NCBI GenBank assembly: GCA_910587695.1
Contig: CAJUNC010000010.1
Span: 6,086 to 70,085, forward strand
Source of the DNA: an uncultured Lactobacillus sp.
GTDB taxonomy: Bacteria > Bacillota > Bacilli > Lactobacillales > Lactobacillaceae
Direction of reading: 5' to 3'
DNA length: 64,000 nucleotides
The translations under genes and the position numbers were made by a program. Positions 27,307 to 36,848 of the stretch are shown in pieces; within the stretch, counting starts at the first letter, position 1, and the number at the start of each line of letters is the position of its first letter. The notes under the pieces were generated by a model. It saw only the letters and a program-made list of their open reading frames with translations. It was not told the DNA's origin and ran no database searches.

Positions 27307-27978
27307 ATGGCATACTCGATCTACTTTGTCCGTCACGGACAGACATATCTCAATCGTTACAACAAGATCCAAGGTTGGTGTGATTCTCCTTTGACACCTA
27401 AAGGGATAAAAGATGGGCACCAAGCTGGCAAACGCCTGGCACATCTCAACTTTGCCCATGCTTTTCACAGCGACACGAATCGCGCCGCGCGGACATGTCG
27501 CTATATCCTAGAAGAAAACGTGACAAGCGCTAAAGATCTCACCCCAAAAGCTTTGCCGTATTTTCGTGAACAAAACTTTGGGTACTTTGAGGGCAGTGAC
27601 ACCAGTCAAGCTTGGTTGATGATCGGAGCTGACCACGGATGTAAGACTTTTAACGATATCATCACTAAGTATTCGATCGAAAAAGCACGTGATCTCACTA
27701 AAAAAGCCGATCCGTTCCATGATGCTGAAAACAATGCTGAATACTGGCAACGCCTTGACCAAGGATTTGAGTATATCGATAAGATCGCAAAAGATGGCGA
27801 TAAGATCTTACTTGTTGCGCATTCGACTTTGATCCGTAGTTTGACCGCACACTTTGCCCCTGAGATCGATATCACCGTTAGCCCTAAAAATGGTTCTGTG
27901 ACCCGATTTGATGTTGACGATAACGGGCAGATCAAGCTCGCCTACTTTGATCGATACCAAGATGACGCTAAATATTGA
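27307..27978 (+). CDS. Histidine phosphatase (phosphoglycerate mutase-like)
   Basis: 223 residues from ATG 27307 (GGGAGGA 6 bases upstream; an earlier in-frame ATG overlaps the site). The RHG motif YFVRHGQT contains the catalytic His. The acidic partner lies near YFREQNFGYFEG, and the second His is in LLVAHSTLIRSL. Such proteins dephosphorylate sugar phosphates or other small phosphoesters and are often misannotated as glycolytic mutase. An extended -10 TGATATAAT lies at 27264-27272. Substrate unknown. Confidence 0.88.
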   Translation: MAYSIYFVRHGQTYLNRYNKIQGWCDSPLTPKGIKDGHQAGKRLAHLNFAHAFHSDTNRAARTCRYILEENVTSAKDLTPKALPYFREQNFGYFEGSDTSQAWLMIGADHGCKTFNDIITKYSIEKARDLTKKADPFHDAENNAEYWQRLDQGFEYIDKIAKDGDKILLVAHSTLIRSLTAHFAPEIDITVSPKNGSVTRFDVDDNGQIKLAYFDRYQDDAKY

Positions 27979-27986
27979 GCCAAAGA

Positions 27987-28011
27987 AGATCTGCGAAAAT
28001 TTTGCAGATCT
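27987..28011. terminator. Convergent terminator
   Basis: An 8-bp stem (27987-27994 with 28004-28011) is followed by six T residues, between the phosphatase and the ABC permease gene. Confidence 0.75.
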
Positions 28012-28015
28012 TTTT

Positions 28016-28816
28016 TCACCTTATCGATAACTGCAAAGATACCTTCCGTAAAATTCGTTGTGCTAGATACATCATCCCAAGTGTGAGCAAGAGATCCACC
28101 AAAATAGGTAGTGGCTCAAAAAAGCCAAATGCCACCGTCCTGATCGCTTTTAGTTGGTATGTAAGCGGATTGATCATGATCAAACATTTGACAAACAGTG
28201 GTAACTTATCAGAAAAAACATAGAGCGTCGGAGCTGCATACGATACAGGACTAAATATCAAGGTCATCACAATATCTCGCTTTTCATAGGTCGATATTTT
28301 AGTACTAAGTAAGATACCAAGGGCTGACCAAAAGCCAAGTGAGATGATCACAACGATAATGGACAATAAGAAAAAGCCAATGTTATATATCCCACCTGAC
28401 ATCATCCCAAGAATAAATAAGATCGAACACTGAAAAAGTAAGCCCACGATCGGAAAGCAACTCATTCCGATCAGATAATACCATGGTTGGATCCCGTTCA
28501 AAAATTTGAGCGCCAATAGCCCGTATTCTTTATCGATCGTAGCGCGGTACATAGCTTGTGACATCTGTCTTGTCACAAAAAAGGTCAATACACCAGTCAA
28601 GGCATACTGTTTATACAAAATAGCTACACCTTCTAAATTGACTGTTTTCAAACTAGTACTCAATGCCAAGACCAACAAACCATACGACAATACAGGTCCC
28701 ATCCCCATTGATAGTAACAGACCTTTATTTCGTTTGAAAGCAACCCACTCACTGTAAGCAATGATCTTTATCGCACCGATCCCAGTGGAAATATTTCTAA
28801 AATTCATCGGATCCAT
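28016..28816 (-). CDS. ABC-2 type exporter permease
   Basis: 266 residues with six likely membrane segments, typical of ABC-2 permeases (ILFILGMMSGG, SALGILLSTKIS, MINPLTYQLKAIR). The NPLTY segment is typical of NodJ/DrrB-like exporters. Its start overlaps the end of the ATPase gene by 20 bases, with AAAGGA 9 bases upstream, so the two are coupled. Drug, polysaccharide or lipid export is possible; no substrate can be read. Confidence 0.87.
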   Translation of the reverse strand: MDPMNFRNISTGIGAIKIIAYSEWVAFKRNKGLLLSMGMGPVLSYGLLVLALSTSLKTVNLEGVAILYKQYALTGVLTFFVTRQMSQAMYRATIDKEYGLLALKFLNGIQPWYYLIGMSCFPIVGLLFQCSILFILGMMSGGIYNIGFFLLSIIVVIISLGFWSALGILLSTKISTYEKRDIVMTLIFSPVSYAAPTLYVFSDKLPLFVKCLIMINPLTYQLKAIRTVAFGFFEPLPILVDLLLTLGMMYLAQRILRKVSLQLSIR

Positions 28817-29519
28817 GTTCTTCAGTCCTTTCTTGCAAGTATTTTTCTCGTAAACTCATACCCTGCGCTAAAAATTGCTGGAGACTTCCAAAATACTTTT
28901 GTTTGCCCTCATCAAGAAAGAGCAATTTTTCAGCATAATTTTCCAATAAGACTAGATCATGGGATGACACCAAGACCAGCGCACCTTCTTGACTACGTTT
29001 TTTTAGAAACGAAAATAACCTTTCAGAAGTTTCTACATCAAGTCCTGTTGTCGGCTCATCCAAAATATAGAGCTGTGGTTTTTTAGCTAATTCTCGCGCT
29101 ATTTGAACTCGTTGCTGTTGTCCGCCTGAGATATGATCGGTCTGTTTATCACTTATCTTAGTGATATCCATCAGCTCGAGCGCTTGTTGACAAAGTTTTG
29201 TCGCCTCTTTTTTAGAAAATCCGACCAATAGTGGTCCTTGAAAAACATTATCGTATACATTCATGTACCAATCTATGATCTGATTTTGTGGACTAAATCC
29301 GATATCATTGAACGGATTTTTCCTTGTTGTATGTAAATCTACTGAGACCTCACCTGCAAGTGGCGCTAAGATCCCGACCGCTGTTTTCATCAATGTACTT
29401 TTACCTGCTCCATTAGCCCCGACTAATGCTACAAATTCCCCTTTTTCCAAAGTAAAATCAACGTTTTTGACCACTGTAGTAGCATCATATCCAAGTGATA
29501 CTTTACTAAAATGTATCAT
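28797..29519 (-). CDS. ABC exporter ATPase
   Basis: 240 residues. Walker A is GANGAGKSTL near residue 36, the Q-loop is in SPQNQI, the signature is SGGQQQRVQIA, Walker B is LYILDEPTTGLD and the switch His is in VSSHD. It powers the ABC-2 permease encoded immediately downstream. Both form a two-gene operon without visible regulator. Confidence 0.92.
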   Translation of the reverse strand: MIHFSKVSLGYDATTVVKNVDFTLEKGEFVALVGANGAGKSTLMKTAVGILAPLAGEVSVDLHTTRKNPFNDIGFSPQNQIIDWYMNVYDNVFQGPLLVGFSKKEATKLCQQALELMDITKISDKQTDHISGGQQQRVQIARELAKKPQLYILDEPTTGLDVETSERLFSFLKKRSQEGALVLVSSHDLVLLENYAEKLLFLDEGKQKYFGSLQQFLAQGMSLREKYLQERTEEHGSDEF

Positions 29520-29642
29520 CTAAGATCCCCCCTAGATCGATCTTAAAGCTATCCTGCCATAAAGTGAGCAAGAGCACAAGATTTTTTAGGTGTATCTAAC
29601 TTTTTAGCTAGATCATTATCATATCAAGCTCTGACAAAAAAA

Positions 29643-29669
29643 CGGTACCGCTCAAATCAAGCGATACCG
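29643..29669 (-). terminator. Terminator of the UvrA-like gene
   Basis: A 10-bp stem with one wobble pair (29643-29652, right arm to 29669) lies just after the stop of the UvrA-like gene, with a T run on the minus strand. Confidence 0.7.
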
Positions 29670-29675
29670 AAAAGA

Positions 29676-32189
29676 TCATTTAAAACGCATCAAGTAGTTA
29701 GCTAAAGCTTTAGCCGTTAAACTTGTTGGATGTTTTAGTAATTTTAAAAGTGTACCTGAAAAGACGATCTTACCACCGTGCTTTCCGCCTCGTGGTCCTA
29801 AGTCTAAGATGTTATCAGCATTAGCGATCAAATTCAGATCGTGCGTGATCGTTATGATCGTTGCACCTTGATCGATAAGTCTTTGCATGACTTTTAGCAA
29901 GACTTTCACATCTAATGGATGCAACCCGATCGTAGGCTCATCAAAGACAAATAGCGTCGTTTCTTGCTTATGATCCAAATGCTTTACCAATTTCAAGCGT
30001 TGCGCTTCACCACCAGAAAGGCTTGGGGTACTTTCACCTAGATGCAGATAACTCAGTCCAACTTCTTTTAGCAACTCTAATTCCCGTAAGATCTTAGGCT
30101 CAGTTTTAAATACACTCAAAGCTTGACCAACATCCATGTCTAAAACATCCACGATCGAATACCCATTCCATTTGACCTCTTGGATCTCAGGGCAATAGCG
30201 TTTCCCCGCACACATTGGACATGTCTGTTCCATATCAGGTAAATATTGGACATCTAAGGTCACGATCCCAGTTCCACCACACTCGAGACATCCACCTTGT
30301 TTATTGTTATAGGAAAAATAACTCGGCGTATAGTGGCGCTCTTTAGCCAGTGGTTGTTTAGCAAACAACTTACGCAAATTATCCATGATACTCGTATAGG
30401 TCGCAGTCGTCGAACGGGTACTCTTACCGATCGGACTTGCATCGACGCTGACAACATCTTTTATCGGTGAATCAAGTTCGCTCACTTGCGCTGGTAAACC
30501 TTCTCCCTTAGCTTTGGCCTTGATCGCTGGCACTAAGGAATCTAAGATCAAACTGGTCTTCCCTGCTCCAGAAAAGCCTGTTACAGCGGTCAAACGGTTA
30601 AGTGGAAGATCAACTTTGACATCATGTAGATTATAATACTTTCTCACAGCTAAAGTCAGTTTAGCTGTATCCACTGGCCGGATCGGACGCGCTATCAACT
30701 CAGCCGTCCCATTCAAATAAGGTCCGATCAACGAATTTTTATCTTTAGCTAACTGTGCCGGAGTCCCAGTGGCAATGATCTGGCCTCCATTCTCCCCCGA
30801 ACCAGGCCCGATCTCAATGATGTGATCAGCTGCTTTGATGATATCAACATTATGATCGACCACAACAAGCGAATTTCCTTGTGCGACCAATTGTTTAAAG
30901 ACATTCAACAAACCATTTATATTATCTGGATGTAACCCGATCGACGGTTCATCTAAAACATATAAGACACCCGTCGTTTCCGTGCGAAGGGTCCTAGCCA
31001 ACTGGATCCGTTGCAACTCCCCTGTCGAAAGCGTGTTACCATTGCGAGCTAGCGTCAAATAATCCAGTCCTAGTTCTAATAAAGGTTTGAGGTCATCATC
31101 AAATTCAGCAAAGATCGCCTGTGCCATAGCATTCATCTCAGCGGGTAATGTTTTTAAGACCTGCATCTTCCAAGCCGGCAAAGCATGTAAGCTAAGTTCG
31201 GTAATTTCAGCAATATTTAGTCCACCTGCTTTTTGGCGCAACAATTTGGGTTTGAGTCTTGTTCCATGACAGGTCGGACAAGTCGAATAATGGAAAAATC
31301 CACTGATCTTTTTTTGCGCCCGTTCACTTTTACTGGTCTTTGCCGATTCTAAAACAGCCTGATGGGCATTTTCATACAAGACATTGAAATCGTGAAAGAC
31401 TCGACCAGTACTTGTACGAAAATCCATCTTGAACTTCTTTTGTGGTCCATTTAAAACAAAGTCTTTTTCTTTGTCTGTCAATTCTTTAAAAGCTACATTG
31501 ATCCGGACGCCTGCTTGTTCAGCTACATTAGGCATAAAGTTGCGCCCCGGTAAGCGCCAAGAAGCAATCGCCCCATCTGCCAATGACAAATTCTCATCAG
31601 CGATCAATTTACTCTCATCTAGCTGACGCATTCGCCCTGTTCCTTGACAAGTTTCACATGCCCCAGTTGAATTAAAAGCAAAATCTTCTGCACCATAGGC
31701 ATAAAACTCAACTCCACAGGTAGGACATATCAGTAACCCCATCTTTTCACCTGATTTACTCATTGCTTGGGCAACTTTCAAATTCGGACCAAAGGCATGC
31801 CCATTGGGACAGACAGGTCGACCTAAACGCGAAAAGACTAAGCGGATCACATTCAATAATTCACTCATCGTCCCAACTGTCGCCCGTTCAGATGGGATCG
31901 CAGGCCGTTGGCGTAATGCTAAAGCTGACGGGATATGTTTGACACTTTCAACTTTAGCTTTATTTCCAGTCTTGAGCCGTCTTCTAGTATAAGTCGAAAG
32001 GGCTTCTAAATAACGCCTAGAGCCTTCTTCATATAATATCCCCATCGCAAGTGAACTCTTTCCCGAACCCGAAAGACCTGAGATCGCCACAAATTGATGT
32101 AATGGAATATCAATATCGATATTTTTTAAATTATGCACTTTCCCCCCACGGACTTCGATCTGTTGGGGCAATTTTGCTGTTGTTTTCAT
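29676..32189 (-). CDS. UvrA-like ABC ATPase (short class, not canonical UvrA)
   Basis: 837 residues from ATG 32189 (GAGGAA site), about 100 shorter than housekeeping UvrA. Two ABC modules are present, with Walker A GLSGSGKSSL and GFSGAGKTSL and signature LSGGEAQRLKL. Zinc-type cysteine pairs include CPTCGVEF, CETCQGTG, CPTCHGTR, CLECGGTG and CPMCAGKRY. The region that in UvrA binds UvrB is reduced. Class II UvrA proteins of this type occur in actinobacteria and lactic acid bacteria and have been tied to drug or DNA-damage tolerance. The exact role here is open. Confidence 0.88.
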   Translation of the reverse strand: MKTTAKLPQQIEVRGGKVHNLKNIDIDIPLHQFVAISGLSGSGKSSLAMGILYEEGSRRYLEALSTYTRRRLKTGNKAKVESVKHIPSALALRQRPAIPSERATVGTMSELLNVIRLVFSRLGRPVCPNGHAFGPNLKVAQAMSKSGEKMGLLICPTCGVEFYAYGAEDFAFNSTGACETCQGTGRMRQLDESKLIADENLSLADGAIASWRLPGRNFMPNVAEQAGVRINVAFKELTDKEKDFVLNGPQKKFKMDFRTSTGRVFHDFNVLYENAHQAVLESAKTSKSERAQKKISGFFHYSTCPTCHGTRLKPKLLRQKAGGLNIAEITELSLHALPAWKMQVLKTLPAEMNAMAQAIFAEFDDDLKPLLELGLDYLTLARNGNTLSTGELQRIQLARTLRTETTGVLYVLDEPSIGLHPDNINGLLNVFKQLVAQGNSLVVVDHNVDIIKAADHIIEIGPGSGENGGQIIATGTPAQLAKDKNSLIGPYLNGTAELIARPIRPVDTAKLTLAVRKYYNLHDVKVDLPLNRLTAVTGFSGAGKTSLILDSLVPAIKAKAKGEGLPAQVSELDSPIKDVVSVDASPIGKSTRSTTATYTSIMDNLRKLFAKQPLAKERHYTPSYFSYNNKQGGCLECGGTGIVTLDVQYLPDMEQTCPMCAGKRYCPEIQEVKWNGYSIVDVLDMDVGQALSVFKTEPKILRELELLKEVGLSYLHLGESTPSLSGGEAQRLKLVKHLDHKQETTLFVFDEPTIGLHPLDVKVLLKVMQRLIDQGATIITITHDLNLIANADNILDLGPRGGKHGGKIVFSGTLLKLLKHPTSLTAKALANYLMRFK

Positions 32190-32208
32190 ATAGTATTTCC
32201 TCACTAAA

Positions 32209-32240
32209 AAAGCGGACTTAATTGCTACCAAGTCCGCTTT
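32209..32240 (-). terminator. Terminator of the HdeD-like gene
   Basis: An 11-bp perfect stem (32209-32219 with 32230-32240) has T tracts on both sides. It separates the HdeD-like gene from the UvrA-like gene. Confidence 0.8.
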
Positions 32241-32253
32241 GATCTTTGACGAT

Positions 32254-32775
32254 TTAGAATGCTTGAATGATCTTAATGACCCCGATCAAGATCAAATAAA
32301 AGGCGATGATCAAGACCAAAGTCGTTGCTGCGATCAAAGGATTGAACAATAGAACAAACCCGATGAACAAAGCGAGGATGTTTAAGATCAAGTTCAAAAT
32401 GTAATAGCCTCGGTTCAATTGTTTGAAATAGCCAGCTGTAGCAATTTCAGCGATCGAATCAAAGATGAACCAAAAGGCAAAAATATAGGCGATCACAATG
32501 ATACCTGAAGCTGCTCTGAAAATAAACAAGAGACCTAAAATGATATCAACGATCCCCATAAAGAGCAACCAGCCTGAGCTTTCACCAAATAAATTGCCGA
32601 TCCCACGTCTAAACCATAGCTCGTAGAATCCCTTGACTAAAGCACCGATCCCGATACAGATCGAAATAAATTTCAAAGTATCATCAGGATTCATATAGGA
32701 TGCTATCCCAGCGATCACAAAAACGATCCCAACGATCAAACTAAACCAGTCGAAACTTCGACGTTTTGTTTGCAT
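32254..32775 (-). CDS. HdeD/DUF308 family membrane protein
   Basis: 173 residues with six hydrophobic segments in two repeated halves (WFSLIVGIVFVIAGIASY; MGIVDIILGLLFIFRA). This is the usual DUF308/HdeD layout. The protein is an integral membrane protein linked to acid stress in enterobacteria, but its role in lactobacilli is not known. It has its own terminator. Confidence 0.85.
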   Translation of the reverse strand: MQTKRRSFDWFSLIVGIVFVIAGIASYMNPDDTLKFISICIGIGALVKGFYELWFRRGIGNLFGESSGWLLFMGIVDIILGLLFIFRAASGIIVIAYIFAFWFIFDSIAEIATAGYFKQLNRGYYILNLILNILALFIGFVLLFNPLIAATTLVLIIAFYLILIGVIKIIQAF

Positions 32776-32861
32776 AACAAAAGACCACCTTAAAAAATTC
32801 TAATATCGTTTATCGATTTTAACACTCTCTTAAATAATTGTCATGCAAAAACACTTAAAAA

Positions 32862-32882
32862 AGTGAGCCAAATTGACTCGCT
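32862..32882 (-). terminator. ackA terminator
   Basis: A 6-bp stem with one wobble pair (32862-32867 with 32877-32882) is followed by a T run on the minus strand, just after the ackA stop. Confidence 0.6.
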
Positions 32883-32888
32883 TTTACC

Positions 32889-34085
32889 CTATTCTTCTAA
32901 AAGTTCCCATACATGTTGCGCGATCATATACTCTTCATCAGTCGGGATCCGCATTACAGTGATCGTCGAATCTGGTCCTGAAATGATCGTTTCAGCTCCA
33001 CGTTTTTTATTTTCTACTTCATTGATCGTGACTCCCATGTAGGCTAAACGTTTCATGATCTCTTCACTGGTCTCTGGTGAATTTTCACCGATCCCACCGG
33101 TAAAGACGATCCCATCGACACCACCCATTTCAGCGATATATTGTCCAACATAGCGTAAGATGCTGTTATAGAACAACTTGATCGCTAATTCTGCCCGCTC
33201 ATTTCCAGTAGCAGCGGCTTCTTCGACATCTCGCATATCAGCTGAGACACCGGAGACTCCTAAGAAACCGGATTTTTCATTCAATAGATACACCATATCA
33301 GACATCGATTGGATATCTAGTTTCTTCATGATGTAGTTAGCAAGAGAGATATCGACATCCCCCGCGCGGGTCGCCATTTGGATACCGCTCAGTGGGGTAA
33401 AGCCCATTGATGTATCAAATGAGCGCCCGTGCTTTATAGCAGTGATCGACGCGCCTGCGCCCAAATGACAAGTGATCAATTTGAGCTCTTCAAAAGGGCG
33501 CCCCATCAATTCAGCCGCCTTATGCGCCACATATTCATGACTGATCCCATGAGCGCCATAACGCCGAACGCCGTATTTTTCATACCATTCATATGGTGTA
33601 CTATACATATAATTTTCTTGTGGTAATGTTTGGTGAAATGCCGTATCAAAAACGGCTACAGATAAAGCATTGGGTAAATATTTCCGAAATGCTTTTATCC
33701 CATTTAAGTTGGCCGGATTGTGCAATGGAGCTAATTCTGCTAATTCTTTGATCTTAGCTATAACATCATTATCTACGACCACAGGCTGGCTGAAATACTC
33801 GCCTCCAGCCACGACCCTGTGTCCGATACCTTTGATCTCGCTTAGATCCGCGATCAAGTTTAATTCTTTTAATACATTTAGTAAAAGTTCGATCCCTTGT
33901 AGGTGATTGGTGATCTCATGGTCTAATTCATACTTCTTACCATCACCATATTTCACCTTGATCTTTGAGCCGTGGATCCCGATCCGTTCGATGATCCCAC
34001 TTGCCAAGGTTTCATGTGTTTCATTGTTAAATAATTTAAACTTTAAACTCGAGCTCCCCGAGTTGATGATCATAATTTTTTCCAT
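32889..34085 (-). CDS. ackA: Acetate kinase
   Basis: 398 residues, the family length. It starts MIINSGSSSLKFKLF and shows the second signature HRVVAGGEYF, the catalytic Asp segment VFDTAFHQTL, CHLGAGAS and FTGGIGENS. It makes ATP from acetyl phosphate and ADP. In lactobacilli it drains acetyl phosphate from phosphoketolase, which fits the pentose-phosphate entry of the adjacent ula products. AAAGGGGTG precedes the ATG. Confidence 0.96.
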   Translation of the reverse strand: MEKIMIINSGSSSLKFKLFNNETHETLASGIIERIGIHGSKIKVKYGDGKKYELDHEITNHLQGIELLLNVLKELNLIADLSEIKGIGHRVVAGGEYFSQPVVVDNDVIAKIKELAELAPLHNPANLNGIKAFRKYLPNALSVAVFDTAFHQTLPQENYMYSTPYEWYEKYGVRRYGAHGISHEYVAHKAAELMGRPFEELKLITCHLGAGASITAIKHGRSFDTSMGFTPLSGIQMATRAGDVDISLANYIMKKLDIQSMSDMVYLLNEKSGFLGVSGVSADMRDVEEAAATGNERAELAIKLFYNSILRYVGQYIAEMGGVDGIVFTGGIGENSPETSEEIMKRLAYMGVTINEVENKKRGAETIISGPDSTITVMRIPTDEEYMIAQHVWELLEE

Positions 34086-34180
34086 AAGCTCACCCCTTTA
34101 AAAATTTACCTAACTTTATAATAGTATAATCTTTTTATTCAATCAAATTTAAAATCTAAGCGCTTTCTTTTACAGCATAA

Positions 34181-34211
34181 AAAAGCTGGCTCTTTTTTAT
34201 AGCCAGCTTTT
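34181..34211 (-). terminator. Terminator of the ula operon
   Basis: An 11-bp perfect stem (34181-34191 with 34201-34211) is flanked by A and T runs, just after the last ula gene. Confidence 0.85.
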
Positions 34212-34216
34212 TTTGA

Positions 34217-34912
34217 TCATCTTTGGCCGTAATAAGCATTGGCCCCATGTTTTCGATAATAATGTTTGTCGAGCAAATATTGGGGAACACTCGCTTGTTT
34301 AGGAGTCAATTGCATCGTATAAAATGCCATTTGGGCACTGACTTCTAAAACCTTTGCATTATACACAGCTGTAGCCGCATCTTTGCCCCAAGTAAACGGA
34401 CCATGTTGCCGTACGAGTACGGCTGGGATCGCTTCTGGATCGAGTCCATGGCCATTGAAAGTCTCCACGATCACTTTCCCTGTATTGGCCTCATATTCGG
34501 TTGCAACTTCTTCTTTTGTCAATGCTCTAGCGATCGGTACGGTTCCATAAAAAGTATCGGCATGCGTTGTGCCTAAAGCTGGTAATCCCACGCCTGCTTG
34601 GGCAAAAGCAACGGCCCACGGCGAATGAGTATGCACGATCCCACCGATATCTTTAAACTTCCGATACAGATAAGCATGTGTTGGGGTATCACTGGAAGGA
34701 TTGAGCGTTCCTTCGACCACATTCCCATCTAGATCACAGACTACCATGTCTTTAGGCGTTAGTTTTTCGTAAGCAACGCCTGAAGGTTTGATCACAAACA
34801 GTCCTTGCTTACGATCGATCTGGGAAACATTGCCCCAAGTAAAGTTGACCAGATCAAGTTTTGGTAAACGCATATTTTGTTCATAAACAACTTTTTTTAA
34901 TTCACTAAGCAT
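34217..34912 (-). CDS. ulaF: L-ribulose-5-phosphate 4-epimerase
   Basis: 231 residues, as for AraD/UlaF/SgbE. The zinc His residues are in VHTHSPWAV and the later RQHGPF. Other hallmarks are SGVAYEKLTPKDMV and SSDTPTHAYLY. It converts L-ribulose 5-phosphate to D-xylulose 5-phosphate, the last step of ascorbate use before phosphoketolase. Position as the last gene of the ula operon supports UlaF rather than arabinose AraD. Start overlaps no neighbour; a weak GGGGATAAT site precedes it. Confidence 0.93.
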   Translation of the reverse strand: MLSELKKVVYEQNMRLPKLDLVNFTWGNVSQIDRKQGLFVIKPSGVAYEKLTPKDMVVCDLDGNVVEGTLNPSSDTPTHAYLYRKFKDIGGIVHTHSPWAVAFAQAGVGLPALGTTHADTFYGTVPIARALTKEEVATEYEANTGKVIVETFNGHGLDPEAIPAVLVRQHGPFTWGKDAATAVYNAKVLEVSAQMAFYTMQLTPKQASVPQYLLDKHYYRKHGANAYYGQR

Positions 34913-34927
34913 ATTATCCCCTGCTTT

Positions 34928-35800
34928 CTATTCTGCAACTGGACGTTGTTTGATCGCCAATTCAGCAAAGATCTGGTCAAAAAACGCCTTTGCACAAGCA
35001 GTCTCTTGACACGGATCATCTGTGGTCTCTTGTGACCAAAGTTCGATCGTATAAGTGCCTTCATATCCTAATCGTTGGAGCGTTTTTAATAAACCTTTGA
35101 AATCAACACATCCCTTGCCAAAATCAACATTCTTGAATTTACCAGGTGTTGTCTTTGTGACTGGTAAAGTATCCTTGAGATGGATCGCTGCGATCAGATC
35201 GATATGATCTTCGAGATCTTTAGCCACTTCATTTGACCAGGCACTAAGATTTCCTAGATCAGGATAGGCCTGTAACCACGGACTTTTGATCTGTTTTTTG
35301 ATCTGAGCAACATCGGCTAACGTATTGATAAAAGGATCATCCATCGTCTCGATCGCTAACGTGACTTGATGTGCAGCCGCAAACTGCACACATTTGTGTA
35401 GATCTTCGATAAAATATTCACGGGTCAAAGCCGTCTTATCCTCATAAAAGACATCATAACCAGCCATTTGAATATTTCGGATCCCCAGTTTTTCAGCTAA
35501 TATGACGGCCTTTTTTAGCATATCCAAGGCCTTTTGGCGTGTTTTTTGATCAAGCGACCCTAATGGATAACGCCGGTGCCCACTTAGCATCAAAGTATAG
35601 AGTGGAATGCCCGTTTTTTTGATCGCTGCATTGAGCTGGGCGATCTTTTCTTCACTCCAATCTAAGCGCGCTAGACGTTTGTCACTTTCATCGATCGAAA
35701 GTTCTACAAAATTAAATCCGAGTTCTTTAGCTAAATTCAACCGCTTTTCCCAGGAAATATCACGTGGCAATGCCTTTTCGTAAATCCCTAATGAGATCAT
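34928..35800 (-). CDS. ulaE: L-xylulose-5-phosphate 3-epimerase
   Basis: 290 residues, a xylose-isomerase-like TIM barrel (family of UlaE/SgbU). Typical segments are LGIYEKALP, FVELSIDESDKRLARLDW, LMLSGHRRYPLGS, QMAGYDVFYE and AIHLKDT. It converts L-xylulose 5-phosphate to L-ribulose 5-phosphate. It lies between ulaD and ulaF in the operon with short gaps. Confidence 0.94.
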   Translation of the reverse strand: MISLGIYEKALPRDISWEKRLNLAKELGFNFVELSIDESDKRLARLDWSEEKIAQLNAAIKKTGIPLYTLMLSGHRRYPLGSLDQKTRQKALDMLKKAVILAEKLGIRNIQMAGYDVFYEDKTALTREYFIEDLHKCVQFAAAHQVTLAIETMDDPFINTLADVAQIKKQIKSPWLQAYPDLGNLSAWSNEVAKDLEDHIDLIAAIHLKDTLPVTKTTPGKFKNVDFGKGCVDFKGLLKTLQRLGYEGTYTIELWSQETTDDPCQETACAKAFFDQIFAELAIKQRPVAE

Positions 35801-35817
35801 TTACCACACCTCCGTTG

Positions 35818-36459
35818 CTACTTGCCCCAGATCCGCACGATCTCAGCTTGAAAATCGTTAGCTGCCTTTAATGGATCTGGTGCTTGTGTGATCGCACGCC
35901 CTGCGATGAAGGTAAAAACATCGATCCCTTCAAATAATTTGAGTGTCTCAACATTCAATCCACCAGTTACTGAGACCCTAAAGCCCATATTTACTAATTT
36001 TTTGACTTTATCCAAGTCTTTTTGGCCCCAAGTTTCTCCAGCTAATAAAGCATCACGGCTTTGGTGATATATTGCCTGGGAAATACCAGCATCCAACCAT
36101 TTTTGGGCTTGGTCAAAGGTCCAATCCCCATACAACTCAACTTGGATCTCATCGACTTCTTTAGATGCTGCTTTCATCGTCTCGATCGTTGCCGAACAGA
36201 TACAGGTCATCCAATCTGCCCCGGCATCAGCACAGTTTTTAGCAACTGTTCCCCCAGCATCGGCACATTTAGTATCCGCAACGATGATCTTATCTGGATA
36301 AAGGGCTCTAAAACTCTTAACGACTTCTTGACCACCTTGTAAGATCAAGATCGTCCCTGCTTCAATGATATCAACTGCATCGCCGACATTTTTCAGATCC
36401 GCTAAAGCGCTAGGGAGATCATTATAGTCACAAGCGATCTGTAAGTTTGGTTTTGCCAT
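35818..36459 (-). CDS. ulaD: 3-keto-L-gulonate-6-phosphate decarboxylase
   Basis: 213 residues from ATG 36459 (AAAGGATG upstream; the earlier frame start is not supported). The active-site segment VADTKCADAGG holds the Asp-x-Lys-x-x-Asp triad of the orotidine decarboxylase suprafamily. VEIVEAG-like strands appear as DIIEAGT, and the product site is TGGLNVET. It decarboxylates 3-keto-L-gulonate 6-phosphate to L-xylulose 5-phosphate. Confidence 0.94.
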   Translation of the reverse strand: MAKPNLQIACDYNDLPSALADLKNVGDAVDIIEAGTILILQGGQEVVKSFRALYPDKIIVADTKCADAGGTVAKNCADAGADWMTCICSATIETMKAASKEVDEIQVELYGDWTFDQAQKWLDAGISQAIYHQSRDALLAGETWGQKDLDKVKKLVNMGFRVSVTGGLNVETLKLFEGIDVFTFIAGRAITQAPDPLKAANDFQAEIVRIWGK

Positions 36460-36513
36460 CTCGTTCATCCTTTCTTTGAAAAAGAGGCCATCCACGCAAG
36501 CCTCTTTTGATCT

Positions 36514-36819
36514 TTATTTATTTAAGAAACGTTTCGGTAATGATGATTTTTCGGTAGCTTCCGCGATCTCTTTAGCTGACATTGGATTTTTGATCCCGAT
36601 CACTTCGACCCCACGTGCAGCGGCATCTTTGAACATATCGGTAAATGTTGTTGGTGTATAAACAACATCATAGTTACGCGCTGTATTTTTCCCCTCTGAG
36701 ATCGAACAGTGATGAATATTAGTGATATCAAAGCCCAAACCTTCCAAAGCCTTTTGGGCTGTCCGCATCATCATCAAACTTGTACCTGAACCATTTGCAC
36801 ATGAAACTAAAACTCTCAT
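36514..36819 (-). CDS. ulaB: Ascorbate PTS EIIB
   Basis: 101 residues from ATG 36819 (GGAGG 8 bases upstream). The phosphorylated Cys sits in the loop VSCANGSGTSLMM near residue 7, the usual EIIB P-loop. It takes phosphate from EIIA (UlaC) and gives it to ascorbate through UlaA. It is encoded right after ulaA. Confidence 0.92.
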   Translation of the reverse strand: MRVLVSCANGSGTSLMMMRTAQKALEGLGFDITNIHHCSISEGKNTARNYDVVYTPTTFTDMFKDAAARGVEVIGIKNPMSAKEIAEATEKSSLPKRFLNK

Positions 36820-36848
36820 TTTAAATACCTCCATTTATGTGTGTTTGT